Source: CAZJBS01 sp964544475
Lineage (GTDB): Bacteria > CLD3 > SB21
NCBI GenBank assembly: GCA_964544475.1
Contig: CAZJBS010000049.1
Coordinates: 1 to 16,826, forward strand
DNA: 16,826 nucleotides
Direction of reading: 5' to 3'
Each line of letters starts with the position of its first letter. The stretch's first letter is position 1. This document shows positions 6,610-15,737 of the stretch, in pieces. The translations under genes and the position numbers were made by a program. The notes below the pieces were generated by a model that was not told the DNA's origin, ran no database searches, and saw nothing but the letters and a program-made list of their open reading frames with translations.

Positions 6610-8271
6610 ATGCTGAAAGACAACCTGACGGAGTATTTTGAGCGAAGCATTCGCACGAACTGGGATCATCCCGCCTTTTCCAATTACAAAGGAGAAACGG
6701 TCACCTTCCGCGACGTGGCGGAACACATCCACCGTTTGCACGCCATTTTCAACGCCGGCGGCATCCGCAAGGGCGACAAGATCGCGCTGATTGGAAAAAA
6801 CTCGATCAACTGGGCGGTCACGTACCTGGCCACGATTTCGTACGGCGCGGTCATCGTACCGGTGCTGCCGGATTTTCACAGCGACGACATGCATCACGTG
6901 GTGAATCACTCGGACTCGGTTTTGCTTTTTGTCGCCGAAGACATCAACGACAAGCTCGACGAATCCCAGATGCCCAACCTGAAGGCGATCTTTTCGCTGA
7001 CGGACATGAAGCCGATTCACGACCCGTCCGGCGTGTTCACGCCCCTGGTCCGCAAGGTACACGACGATTTTGCCGCGACGGAGTATGTCACGCGTGAAAA
7101 ATTCGCTTTGACGCGCATCGCCAATGAGGAACTCGCGGCGATTGTTTACACGTCCGGCACGACCGGGTTCTCGAAGGGTGTCATGCTCCAGCACAACAGC
7201 CTGATCGCCAACGTCCGGTACGCGATGAATAATTTTCAATTGAAAGCCGGGGAACGTATGGTGTCTTTCCTGCCGCTGGCGCATGCCTTCGGTTGCGCGT
7301 TCGATTTCCTGTTTCCGTTTGCCTCCGGAGCCCACGTGGTCTTCCTGAGCAAGATTCCCTCGCCCAATGTGGTGCTTCAGGCTTTCCAGGAATACCGGCC
7401 CCGCATTGTCTGCACCGTGCCGCTCGTGCTGGAGAAGATCTATCGCAACCGCATCCGGCCCACGCTGGACAAGAAGACGATCAGCCTGTTGTTGAAAGTG
7501 CCCTTCATCGGCAACGGCATCAACAGCTCGATCCGGAAGAAACTCGTCGACGCATTCGGCGGGGCATTCTGGGAAGTCGTCGTCGGTGGGGCCGCGCTCA
7601 GCACCGAAGTGCAGCAGTTTTTCACGAAGATCGGCTTCCCCTTCACCGTCGGCTACGGCATGACCGAATGCGGACCTTTGATCAGCTACAGCCATTATCA
7701 CGATTACCGCATGTTTGCGGTGGGCAGGGTCGTCGACACCCTGGAAATCAAAATCGATTCGGCGGACCAGGAACACGTGGTCGGCGAGATTCTGGTGCGC
7801 GGTGAAAACCTGATGGTGGGATATTATAAGAATGAACAGGACACCCGGGCGACGATTGACAAGGACGGCTGGCTGCACACGGGCGATCTCGGCCTGATCG
7901 ACAAGGAGGGATTCATCTACATCAAGGGCCGGTCGAAAACGATGTATCTCGGGCCGTCCGGGGAGAACATTTATCCGGAACAGGTCGAATCCAAGATCAA
8001 CAGCCTGGCGCTGGTTTCCGAGTCGCTGCTGATCGAACGCGGCGGCAAACTCGTCGCCCTCGTCTATCCGGACATGGAAGCGGTCGACAAGGAGGGCCTC
8101 GATGAAAAGGCCCTTGCCGAACGCATGGAAGAAAACCGCAAAGCGATCAACCAGTTGATGCCGGCGTACATCAATATTTCAAAGATTGAATTGTACCCGG
8201 AAGAATTTGAAAAGACGCCGACCAAGAAGATCAAACGGTTCTTGTATACCGTATCCGAGGCGCCGCACTGA
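6610..8271 (+). CDS. AMP-forming acyl-CoA ligase (long-chain fatty-acid-CoA ligase-like)
   Basis: This 553-aa member of the adenylate-forming superfamily is expected to activate a carboxylic acid, probably a fatty acid, to its CoA thioester through an acyl-AMP. Visible motifs are the P-loop YTSGTTGFSKGVM (from residue 180), the aromatic-gate region FLPLAHAFG, VGYGMTECGPL, and GWLHTGDLG (420-428). The hinge region IKGRSKTMYLGPSGENIYPEQVE comes next, and a C-terminal TPTKKIKRF supplies the likely catalytic Lys. GPSGENIYPE is typical of a FadD-like group common in Bacteroidetes. There is no signal peptide, so it is cytosolic or peripheral. AGGA at 6598-6601 sits 8 nt before the ATG. Chain-length specificity is inferred. 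Confidence 0.9.
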   Translation: MLKDNLTEYFERSIRTNWDHPAFSNYKGETVTFRDVAEHIHRLHAIFNAGGIRKGDKIALIGKNSINWAVTYLATISYGAVIVPVLPDFHSDDMHHVVNHSDSVLLFVAEDINDKLDESQMPNLKAIFSLTDMKPIHDPSGVFTPLVRKVHDDFAATEYVTREKFALTRIANEELAAIVYTSGTTGFSKGVMLQHNSLIANVRYAMNNFQLKAGERMVSFLPLAHAFGCAFDFLFPFASGAHVVFLSKIPSPNVVLQAFQEYRPRIVCTVPLVLEKIYRNRIRPTLDKKTISLLLKVPFIGNGINSSIRKKLVDAFGGAFWEVVVGGAALSTEVQQFFTKIGFPFTVGYGMTECGPLISYSHYHDYRMFAVGRVVDTLEIKIDSADQEHVVGEILVRGENLMVGYYKNEQDTRATIDKDGWLHTGDLGLIDKEGFIYIKGRSKTMYLGPSGENIYPEQVESKINSLALVSESLLIERGGKLVALVYPDMEAVDKEGLDEKALAERMEENRKAINQLMPAYINISKIELYPEEFEKTPTKKIKRFLYTVSEAPH

Positions 8272-8383
8272 ACGACATGGCATGACCGCTGGTTCGGTTT
8301 GAGAAAAAGGGAGCCGCGGCGGCGCGCCGACGATCGTTTCCATTGATCGCCGGCTGACATCCATTCATGGCCTTTCAAAACAT

Positions 8384-8400
8384 ATCGGCATGTTGCCGAT
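8384..8400. promoter_or_regulatory. Perfect 7-bp palindrome in leader of the CsgG-like gene
   Basis: ATCGGCA at 8384-8390 and TGCCGAT at 8394-8400 are perfect inverted arms with a TGT loop, 27 nt before the ATG at 8428. It could be an operator or a leader hairpin; there is no T-tract to make it a terminator for the upstream gene. The rest of the 156-nt gap holds no clear promoter or gene. Confidence 0.35.
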
Positions 8401-8427
8401 CGACAAAGCCCCAAGGATCGCTTTCCT

Positions 8428-10431
8428 ATGAGATCGAGTGGTTTGATATGGTGCCTTGCCCTGTGTCTTGGACACGCCCCTTTTGCGAATGCCGGCGATC
8501 CGAAAGAATACAACGCGGTCGTTTCGGACATGGTCAGAGCCCTGGAAGGCGCGCACGAAGGCAAACAACCCAAGCGCCTGGCCGTCGTGACGTTTATCAA
8601 TACGAAACAGACCGCGTCGCAGAACGATTTCGGCGAATACCTGACGGAATCCTTTGTCAGCGAGGTCAATACCATTCGTCAGCGATACAAGATTTTCGAA
8701 CGGAAACGGCTGGATGCGGTGTTGAAAGAGAACGACTTCAAACTGAGCGACCTGGTCAACCGGGATCAGGCCCAGCAACTGGGCGAACTGCTTCCGATCG
8801 ACGTCCTTTTTTCGGGGACGTACACCAAACTGAAGTCCTACATCGACATCAATGCCCGCCTGATCGACGTCGTGACCGGCGAGATTCTGGTCAGTTTTTC
8901 GGGACGCATCCAATTGACATCGGACCTGCTCAGCCTTTTTTCCGATGATGCCGGCGCCGGCGGCATCGTCACGGCAAAGCCCAGCGCCCTGGATCTCTGC
9001 AAGGAAAAGGCGAAAGCGCTCAAGACAAAACTCAACGATCTCTCGACCGAAGACAAGGTGCAGGTGGTGGCCGCGGATGCCGCCAGGATTCCGTTCGACC
9101 TTGAATGCGGCGCCGTTCATCTGGATGTGATGTACGCCTTCAAACGCTACAAAATCGACAACAGCGATTACAAGCGGTTTCTGATGAACGTGCTGGACAC
9201 CATTCCCTATCCCGCCCTGGATGAACGCGCCGGGGAAATACTCAAGTACCTCGCCAAAGACAGCGTGATTGACGGACAGGAATGGAAGCTGGCTTTGAAG
9301 ACCATAAAGAAAACCGGCAATTACTCCATGACCGGGCTGCTGCGTACGGTATTCCGGGGTGTTGTGACGGGCGACGATCTCTCGGAATCGTATGAAAGGA
9401 TCGACGCGTACTTTGAAGCCGCGGCGGCGGGACACATTGGATTGCCGACGCCGATCACGCCGACGACCGCCTTCTTTTTTTTGGCCGAAGCCGTCAAATC
9501 CGACCCGGACACGCGTCTTGCCTATTACAGCTACGACCGCCATCGCCGCCTGATCTCCATGGAGAAGAAAGAGACCTACAAAAGCGTCAACGGCTTCTTA
9601 ACCGGTCTGTACAAGCGGGAGTCCGATCGCACGCGAAAAACGACGGAACTGGAATGGATCGCGGAATACTTCAACGCCATCGAAGACCACGACAAGGCGC
9701 ACGAGTGGCTGTTTGATTTTGTCCGGTCATTCGAACTGACCGGCAACAAGACGACCAATGAAGAAATCAAAAGAAATTTTCCCGAGACGGACCTCGTCCA
9801 TTTTGTGTCGCTATGCCGGGAGCGGCTCAGTGCATGGGCGTTGCTGACGCCGTATGCCAGTCAAAAAGAGGACCGCATCACGTTTTGCGTGCGGTATGAT
9901 GTGCCGTTGCCGGGAGTGATTCCGACCATGACCGAGGCGGCGGCCATTCTGGCGGGTCCGGATATCGACGAATTGAAACGCGTGACGGCGTTGCTGGAAT
10001 TGATGGGCGACCGGCCCAAAATATGCGAGGAGGCTCTTGTAAAACTGCTGGACCGGAAAAGCATTGATCAAAAAGAAACTCTCAAGGACGCCCAGGAATC
10101 CGCCGTGGTCATTCTCGGCCATATCCGTTCCGTCGATCCCCGCGCGATTGAATTCATGATCGAATCCCTCGCTGGTTTTGATTATAATATGAGTGACAAG
10201 GCCGCGGACGCGCTGGTGGTCATTGGAAAATCCACCGTGCCGGCGATCCTTCGCAAACTGAACCTGCTGACCAACCAGGACGACGGTCTTCGCTACAAGA
10301 TGATCAAGATTCTGGGCCGCATGGGGAAGGAGGCCGCGGCGGCCAAATCGACGTTGCTGGGGTTGCAGCAAAAAGCCACGAACAAAGACGTGAAATACAT
10401 TCTCGAAGCCGCGCTTCAGGCCATGGAGTGA
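8428..10431 (+). CDS. Exported protein with N-terminal CsgG/FlgO-like domain and C-terminal HEAT-like repeats
   Basis: The product is 667 aa. A Sec signal peptide spans residues 1-22 (hydrophobic IWCLALCLGHAPFANA, then GD). No proper lipobox is present although Cys9 and Cys13 lie in the core. Residues ~48-165 match the CsgG/FlgO/LpoB-like periplasmic fold: strand RLAVVTFIN, helix LTESFVSEV, then YKIFERKRLDAVLKE, DVLFSGTYTKL and INARLIDVVTGEIL. The middle (~180-490) is helical and unrecognised. Residues ~492-667 are alpha-helical and repetitive (KAADALVVIGKSTVPAIL; RYKMIKILGRMGKEAA), resembling HEAT repeats. True CsgG is shorter and lipidated, so this is not a curli secretion pore. A periplasmic scaffold or adaptor is a reasonable inference. 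AAGGA is 10 nt upstream. Its 3' end overlaps the convergent MCP gene by 16 bp. Confidence 0.75.
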   Translation: MRSSGLIWCLALCLGHAPFANAGDPKEYNAVVSDMVRALEGAHEGKQPKRLAVVTFINTKQTASQNDFGEYLTESFVSEVNTIRQRYKIFERKRLDAVLKENDFKLSDLVNRDQAQQLGELLPIDVLFSGTYTKLKSYIDINARLIDVVTGEILVSFSGRIQLTSDLLSLFSDDAGAGGIVTAKPSALDLCKEKAKALKTKLNDLSTEDKVQVVAADAARIPFDLECGAVHLDVMYAFKRYKIDNSDYKRFLMNVLDTIPYPALDERAGEILKYLAKDSVIDGQEWKLALKTIKKTGNYSMTGLLRTVFRGVVTGDDLSESYERIDAYFEAAAAGHIGLPTPITPTTAFFFLAEAVKSDPDTRLAYYSYDRHRRLISMEKKETYKSVNGFLTGLYKRESDRTRKTTELEWIAEYFNAIEDHDKAHEWLFDFVRSFELTGNKTTNEEIKRNFPETDLVHFVSLCRERLSAWALLTPYASQKEDRITFCVRYDVPLPGVIPTMTEAAAILAGPDIDELKRVTALLELMGDRPKICEEALVKLLDRKSIDQKETLKDAQESAVVILGHIRSVDPRAIEFMIESLAGFDYNMSDKAADALVVIGKSTVPAILRKLNLLTNQDDGLRYKMIKILGRMGKEAAAAKSTLLGLQQKATNKDVKYILEAALQAME

Positions 10432-12077
10432 TGCTTGTCCTGCGTGCCTTCCGTTTTGAACCAGCCTGCTTTGGCCTGCATGTCTTCCGCCGCCCGGCGC
10501 AATTGATCGGTGGCATTGGCGATTTCATTGGCCCCGGTTGACGACTGGGTCACGCCGATCGCGATCTGTTCCATGTTCAGGCTCACCTCCTCGCTGACGG
10601 TCATCATGTGTTCGACCGCCCGCGCCACATGGTTGATGTGTTCCATGTTGTCGTGAATGGCATTCATGATGGCGGTGAGCGCGTCGCGCGCCTGGTCGCT
10701 CAACACCATGCCTTCGTTGGCTTTGTCCAGTGTGGATTCGGTCGTCTGCAGTACGCGCTGGGTGAGATGCTGGATGTTCTCGACGATGACGGGAATTTGT
10801 TTGATGGCGCCGTCGGTTTTTTCGGCGAGGGCGCGGATTTCATTGGAAACGACGGCAAAACCCTTGCCCTGGATGCCCGCGCGATCGGCCTGGATGGAAG
10901 AGTTGAGCGCGAGCAGTTTTGTCTGGCCGGCGATGGATTCGATGACCTTGACGATATCGGCGATTTTGTCGCTCGCGTGCTTGAGCTGGGTCATCAGGTC
11001 GGACGTTTCCTGCGTGGAGGCGGCGATATCCTTGATCTTGTTGAGGGCCGTGCTCAACATGGCCTGGCCTTCCTGGGCGATCTGGCCGGTTCGCTGGACC
11101 TGCTCATTGGTCGTGTGCGCCGTCTCGGAGGTGGTTTTCATGTCAAGGCTCATGCGGTGCAACGAGTCCGTGATTTCACGGCTGCGGTCGGACTGAAGTT
11201 GTGACGTCGCCGCCAGTTGTTTCAGCGTGGCATTGGTCTCGACCGTCGTGATGGCGATGTGGCTTGACGTCGTCTGGATTTCGCGAAGCAGTTCGCGCAG
11301 TTTGTGAAAAGCCAGGTTGAAAGACGTCGCCAGCGTGCCGATTTCGTCGCGCCGGTCCAGCCGGACGCGCACATCGACGTGACCCTGGGAAACCTGTTCG
11401 GAAACCTGGACAATCTGCTCGAGCGGCTTTGAAATGCTCAGGCCGAACATCCACGACACGGTCACGGCGAAAACCAGCAGGACCACCGCGCCGGTGAACG
11501 TCAGGAAAATCGCATGGCCATACGTCGATTGCATGTTCTTGAGCAGCGTGGCGCTGACGTCCGTGGCCTCATCCGAAACCACCCGGGCGTCTTCCATAAG
11601 CACGCCATAGAGCAGGTCAAAATCTTCTTTGAGGGCGTGGCCCGCCCCCGGCGATCCCCGTTGTTCATTCCGAATTTGCGCCGATCTGAGGAGCAGACCA
11701 ATGCCTGTTTCGAGGCTGGAAATCCGGGCGCGCAAAAGGGAGTCCTTGACCGACACCAGTTCAAGCTGATCGACCCGTCCGCCATTGAGCATGGAACGGC
11801 ACGTCGCGAGAGACTCATCAAACAGGGCATACGCCTCCTCCGGCGCGCGCGTCTCATCGCCGGACATGTATTCTTCAAACCATGAACGGCCCAGCGTGAC
11901 TTTGTACTGAATCTGGCCGATCGCGGCGGCCACCGGAAGCATGTCGTTGCCGGCTGCCCTGGCGTCCTCATACACGTGGCGGAGCTGCCAGTAGGCAAAG
12001 AGCGTTCCTCCGACGATGAGCGCCGCCAGGAACAATGAGCTGATCAGGAGTTTGGTACGGATCAACATAGTGGCCAT
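10416..12077 (-). CDS. Methyl-accepting chemotaxis protein with atypical signalling tip
   Basis: This 553-aa transmembrane receptor would relay ligand sensing to CheA/CheW. TM1 is at ~9-30, a mostly helical periplasmic sensor (four-helix-bundle type) at ~31-186, and TM2 at ~187-213. HAMP is at ~211-265 (Pro218; DEIG at 244-247), followed by a long coiled-coil signalling domain to ~540. The hairpin tip reads QTKLLALNSSIQADRAG (385-401), then IQGKGFAVVSNEIRALAEK. The usual form is ALNAAIEAARAGEQGRGF, so the conserved Glu are Gln396 and Ile402, and an Ala is Asp398; Asn392 and Arg399 are kept. No C-terminal CheR-binding pentapeptide is seen. The start is ATG 12077; an in-frame ATG at 12068 is possible. 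It lies 75 nt downstream of the M1 gene. No che genes are in view. Confidence 0.9.
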   Translation of the reverse strand: MATMLIRTKLLISSLFLAALIVGGTLFAYWQLRHVYEDARAAGNDMLPVAAAIGQIQYKVTLGRSWFEEYMSGDETRAPEEAYALFDESLATCRSMLNGGRVDQLELVSVKDSLLRARISSLETGIGLLLRSAQIRNEQRGSPGAGHALKEDFDLLYGVLMEDARVVSDEATDVSATLLKNMQSTYGHAIFLTFTGAVVLLVFAVTVSWMFGLSISKPLEQIVQVSEQVSQGHVDVRVRLDRRDEIGTLATSFNLAFHKLRELLREIQTTSSHIAITTVETNATLKQLAATSQLQSDRSREITDSLHRMSLDMKTTSETAHTTNEQVQRTGQIAQEGQAMLSTALNKIKDIAASTQETSDLMTQLKHASDKIADIVKVIESIAGQTKLLALNSSIQADRAGIQGKGFAVVSNEIRALAEKTDGAIKQIPVIVENIQHLTQRVLQTTESTLDKANEGMVLSDQARDALTAIMNAIHDNMEHINHVARAVEHMMTVSEEVSLNMEQIAIGVTQSSTGANEIANATDQLRRAAEDMQAKAGWFKTEGTQDKHHSMA

Positions 12078-12152
12078 CTCACACTAAGGAAGGGTTGGTC
12101 ATTTCTTCGTAATATACACATCCACTCTTAATATTCCTCGGTCTTGTTCGGA

Positions 12153-13796
12153 TTATTTTTTGACCGGCCACGGCCGGGTCAGGTACCAATGTCTCTCGTC
12201 CACGACCGGTTGAATGGTCGTTGCGACGTTGCGCGGCGTCGGACCGAGGTCCAGGCGAACCACGGCCGAATCCAGTCTCACATCGATCGGCAACGTGAAA
12301 TCGATATTTGGAATGGAGAGATCGTACGACGATGGGCCGACGGAATCAATCCGGATCTCCGGAATCGTCGTGGTCCGTAAATAAAGGTTCAGGAGCGCGG
12401 ACCAGTCGCGCCCGGCAACACGGCGGACGTGTTCCACAAAATCGTCCGTGGTCACCTGGTTGTGCCGCGTGTATCGTGGATTGGCTGCGAAATCCTTCAA
12501 CATCGGGAAAAAAACAGAATCGCCCAGCACATAACGCAGCGTGTGCATGACGTACGCCCCCTTGTAATAGATGTCGCCATGATACGCGTCCTCTTCCGCG
12601 AGCCCTTCGCCCTGAACGATCGGTTTTTTGTTGGCGATCAGGTTGCGCTTTTTGCGCATGTGGGCGTGATACGCGGACTCGCCGCCGCGGTCCAGCAGGT
12701 ACAGCGCCTCGGCGTACGTGCCGATGCCTTCATGAATCCAAAAATCCCCCCAGTCGCGGACCGTCACGTTGTTGCCCCACCATTCATGGGCCATCTCATG
12801 AAGCATGAGTTCATCATACGTCACGCCGCCGGTGCGTTCGTAGTTGTAATGATTGCCGTACGAATTGATGGTTTGGTGTTCCATGCCCAGGTACGCTGTC
12901 TCGACGATGGCAAATTTTTCACGGGCCCAGGGATATTCGCCGAAAAATGTCCGGTACGACTTCAACATGTCGACCGCCATGAGCAGGAGCGAATCCGCCT
13001 TGGCGCGGCTTTGAGGCAGGACATAATATTGCACCGGCATCGTGTCGCCGGACAACGTGACATAGGGTGTTTCCACCAGGAGGAACCGTCCGATATTCAC
13101 AGTGATCGAATAATTATTGATCGGATAATGGGTCACCCAGTGAAACGTGCGAAGCGTGTCGGTTTGGGTCACGTCGCGCAGGAGGCCGTTGGACGCGCAG
13201 ACATAACCGGCCGGCACGGTGATACGAATGGCGACGCTGTCGGGTTCGTCGGAAGGATGGTCCTTGCACGGCATCCAGATTTTGGCGCCCTCGCCCTGGC
13301 AGGAAAGGCCGATCCAGTCAAAGCCGTCCGCATCTTTGGACCAGTTGAAACCGCCGATCCACGGCGGCATAATGGCCTCGGTTGGTTTGCCGCGATATCG
13401 GACGGTCAGAGAGGCCAGTTCGTCGCGTTCGATGGTGCGCGGCAGAGCGATACGAAGTTTGTTGCCGCTGTGGGAAAACGCGCACGCCCCGCCGGACGAC
13501 AACGTGATGTCGGAGACGTTGAAATTATTGATGAGATCGAGATCCAGGGAATCGATATCCCGCGTGGCCCGCCATTGCACAGTGACCAGACCGTCCAGGG
13601 ATTCGGAAGGCGCGTCGACGCGAAGATGGATGTCGTACGATACGACGTCGTAACCCGAGCGTGCCGCGTCCAGCGTGCCGCCGGAATCATACCAGCCGAA
13701 ACGCGAATGCGAAATCAGAATCCAGGCGACGAGCGCCACGAGGATCACCACGATGCCTCCGATGATGGACAAAGACCATTTCAAAAATGTTTTCAT
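12153..13796 (-). CDS. Membrane-anchored M1-family zinc metallopeptidase (aminopeptidase-like)
   Basis: The product is 547 aa. An N-terminal hydrophobic segment (~6-30, KWSLSIIGGIVVILVALVAW) acts as signal anchor or signal peptide, placing the enzyme in the periplasm. An M1 beta-sandwich domain precedes the thermolysin-like domain. That domain holds the substrate amino-terminus motif GMEHQ (304-308) and the zinc site HEMAH (His333, catalytic Glu334, His337), with Glu356 in WIHEGIGTYAE at the canonical 18-residue spacing. A later DIYYKGAYVMHTLR carries the expected transition-state Tyr. It is shorter than ~850-aa PepN because the large C-terminal helical domain is absent, as in many bacterial M1 enzymes. 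It probably removes N-terminal residues from peptides. It starts 36 nt after acs and ends 75 nt before the MCP gene on the same strand. Confidence 0.92.
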   Translation of the reverse strand: MKTFLKWSLSIIGGIVVILVALVAWILISHSRFGWYDSGGTLDAARSGYDVVSYDIHLRVDAPSESLDGLVTVQWRATRDIDSLDLDLINNFNVSDITLSSGGACAFSHSGNKLRIALPRTIERDELASLTVRYRGKPTEAIMPPWIGGFNWSKDADGFDWIGLSCQGEGAKIWMPCKDHPSDEPDSVAIRITVPAGYVCASNGLLRDVTQTDTLRTFHWVTHYPINNYSITVNIGRFLLVETPYVTLSGDTMPVQYYVLPQSRAKADSLLLMAVDMLKSYRTFFGEYPWAREKFAIVETAYLGMEHQTINSYGNHYNYERTGGVTYDELMLHEMAHEWWGNNVTVRDWGDFWIHEGIGTYAEALYLLDRGGESAYHAHMRKKRNLIANKKPIVQGEGLAEEDAYHGDIYYKGAYVMHTLRYVLGDSVFFPMLKDFAANPRYTRHNQVTTDDFVEHVRRVAGRDWSALLNLYLRTTTIPEIRIDSVGPSSYDLSIPNIDFTLPIDVRLDSAVVRLDLGPTPRNVATTIQPVVDERHWYLTRPWPVKK

Positions 13797-13832
13797 GGTA
13801 AAGACCTGCGGATGATGAAAAAACGCCGCCGG

Positions 13833-15737
13833 TTATTCCTCCAGCGTGGACAGGTCGCCTTCGTTCAGGCCCTGGGCCCGCGCCTTCAGGACACGGCGCA
13901 TGATCTTTCCGGAGCGGGTCTTCGGGAGGACGTCGACAAACGCGACTGTCTCCGGGCGCGCGATCGGGCCGATCTGATTGGCGACATGTTCCTTGAGTTG
14001 GTCTTCCAGTTCCTTGCCGGGCGAAAAACCCTGGCGCAGGATGGCGTAGACATGAATGGCATGGCCTTTCACCTCGTGCGGCAGGGCGATGGCCGCGGCT
14101 TCGGTGACGGAAGGATGGCTCACGAGGGCGCTTTCGATTTCCGCCGTGCCGAGCCGGTAGCCGCTCACTTTGATCACGTCGTCGATGCGTCCGATGATCC
14201 ACACGTAGCCGTCTTCGTCGATGCGCGCCGAGTCGCCGGCTTTGTACCAGCCCTGTTTGGAATAGTCTTTCCAATAGGTTTCCACGTAACGCTCCGGATC
14301 GCCATGAATGGTGCGGGCCATTCCGGGCCACGGGGACTGGATCACGAGTTTCCCTTCTTCGCCGCGGGCGACCGGCACGCCGGCCTCATCGACCACGGCA
14401 ATCTCATTGCCGAAAAACGGTTTCGTCGCCGAACCCGGCTTGAGCGGAAGACAGGGCAGGGGGGTGATCATGAATCCGCCGGTTTCGGTCTGCCACCACG
14501 TATCCATGATCGGGCATCGGCCGCCGCCGATGACGCGGTGATACCATTTCCACGCTTCCGGATTGATGGGTTCACCCACCGATCCCAGCAACCGCAAGGA
14601 AGACAGGTCGTGCCGTTTCGGCCAGGCGTCGCCGTAGCGCATCAGGCCGCGAATCGCCGTCGGGGAAGTGTACAGAATGCTGATCCCGTATTTCTCGATC
14701 ATCTGCCACCACCGGTTGGGGTATGGGTGGTTGGGGGCGCCCTCGTACATCATCATGGTGGCGCCGTTGATGAGCGGGGCGTAGACGATGTAGCTGTGGC
14801 CGGTGATCCAGCCGGGATCGGCGGCGCACCAGTACCGGTCGTCGTCTTTGATGTCGAAAACATACCGATGCGTGGTCGAGGTATAGACGGCAAAACCGCC
14901 GTGGGTGTGCAGGAGGCCTTTGGGTTTGCCCGTCGTGCCGGACGTGTAGAGGATGAAGAGCATGTCTTCCGCGTCCATTTCCTCTGTTTTGCAGACCGGT
15001 CCGGCAATGGGCATACCCATGAGGTCGTGGTACCAGAAATCGCGGTCGTTTTCCATGTAGACCGTCTGGCCGGTGCGTTTGACGGTGATGCAGACTTCGA
15101 CGGTGGCGGAGCGTTTGATGGCCTCGTTGGCGATGGATTTGAGGTCGTTGATTTTGCCGCGCCGCCATCCGCCGTCGGCTGTGAGGATCACGCGGCTGCC
15201 CGCGTCGTCGATGCGCGCCGCCAGCGCATCCACGCTGAACCCGCCGTACACCACGCTGTGGGCCGCCCCGATCTTGGCGCACGCCAGCATGGAAAAAAGA
15301 AGTTCAGGAATCTGCGGCATGTAGATCGTGACGATTTCGCCTTTGCGCACCCCCATGCTCTTCAGGACATTGGCGAGCTTGCACACTTCGCGGTTGAGCG
15401 CGTGGTAGGAATATGTCCGGACGTCGCCCGGTTCGCCCTCCCAGATCAGGGCCAGTTTGTTCTTACGCCAGGTGGCCACGTGACGGTCGACGGCATTGTG
15501 GACAATATTGATGCGCCCGCCGGTGAACCACTTGTAAAACGGTTTTTGGCTGTCGTCCAGAACGCGGTCCCATTTGCGGTACCATTCCAGCTTTTCCGCT
15601 TCCTCCGCCCAGAATCCCTCGCGGTCGGCGATCGAACGCGCGTAAAGCGCCTCGTAATTCCTGACATGAGCGTTGGCAACCAATTCCTCGGGCGGATAAT
15701 ACCACTCGGAGTTGGACGGACGCGGCGGTTCGGGCAT
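13833..15737 (-). CDS. acs: Acetyl-CoA synthetase (AMP-forming)
   Basis: This 634-aa cytosolic enzyme makes acetyl-CoA from acetate, ATP and CoA. It follows the Acs pattern throughout: N-terminal ACAS domain (EWYRKWDRVLDDSQKPFYKW), P-loop YTSGTTGKPKG from residue 264, and GSVGEPINPEAWKWY. DTWWQTETGG follows, with Trp414/Trp415 at the position that restricts the pocket to acetate. The C-terminal SGKIMRR carries Lys611, equivalent to the lysine acetylated by Pat-type enzymes, so post-translational control is likely by family analogy. The start is supported by a strong GAGGAG (complement of 15744-15749), 6 nt upstream. It is the first gene of a probable acs-M1-MCP unit and diverges from the lipoprotein gene across a 226-bp AT-rich gap. 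Confidence 0.96.
   Translation of the reverse strand: MPEPPRPSNSEWYYPPEELVANAHVRNYEALYARSIADREGFWAEEAEKLEWYRKWDRVLDDSQKPFYKWFTGGRINIVHNAVDRHVATWRKNKLALIWEGEPGDVRTYSYHALNREVCKLANVLKSMGVRKGEIVTIYMPQIPELLFSMLACAKIGAAHSVVYGGFSVDALAARIDDAGSRVILTADGGWRRGKINDLKSIANEAIKRSATVEVCITVKRTGQTVYMENDRDFWYHDLMGMPIAGPVCKTEEMDAEDMLFILYTSGTTGKPKGLLHTHGGFAVYTSTTHRYVFDIKDDDRYWCAADPGWITGHSYIVYAPLINGATMMMYEGAPNHPYPNRWWQMIEKYGISILYTSPTAIRGLMRYGDAWPKRHDLSSLRLLGSVGEPINPEAWKWYHRVIGGGRCPIMDTWWQTETGGFMITPLPCLPLKPGSATKPFFGNEIAVVDEAGVPVARGEEGKLVIQSPWPGMARTIHGDPERYVETYWKDYSKQGWYKAGDSARIDEDGYVWIIGRIDDVIKVSGYRLGTAEIESALVSHPSVTEAAAIALPHEVKGHAIHVYAILRQGFSPGKELEDQLKEHVANQIGPIARPETVAFVDVLPKTRSGKIMRRVLKARAQGLNEGDLSTLEE

Noticed and set aside
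8428..10431. Curli secretion pore CsgG
   Set aside because: There is no lipobox cysteine, the protein is more than twice CsgG length, it has a C-terminal helical repeat region, and no other csg gene is nearby.
12095..12150. MCP promoter upstream of 12077 on the minus strand
   Set aside because: A TATATT is present but no -35-like hexamer at correct spacing and no flagellar-sigma pattern was found, so it is not listed as a feature.
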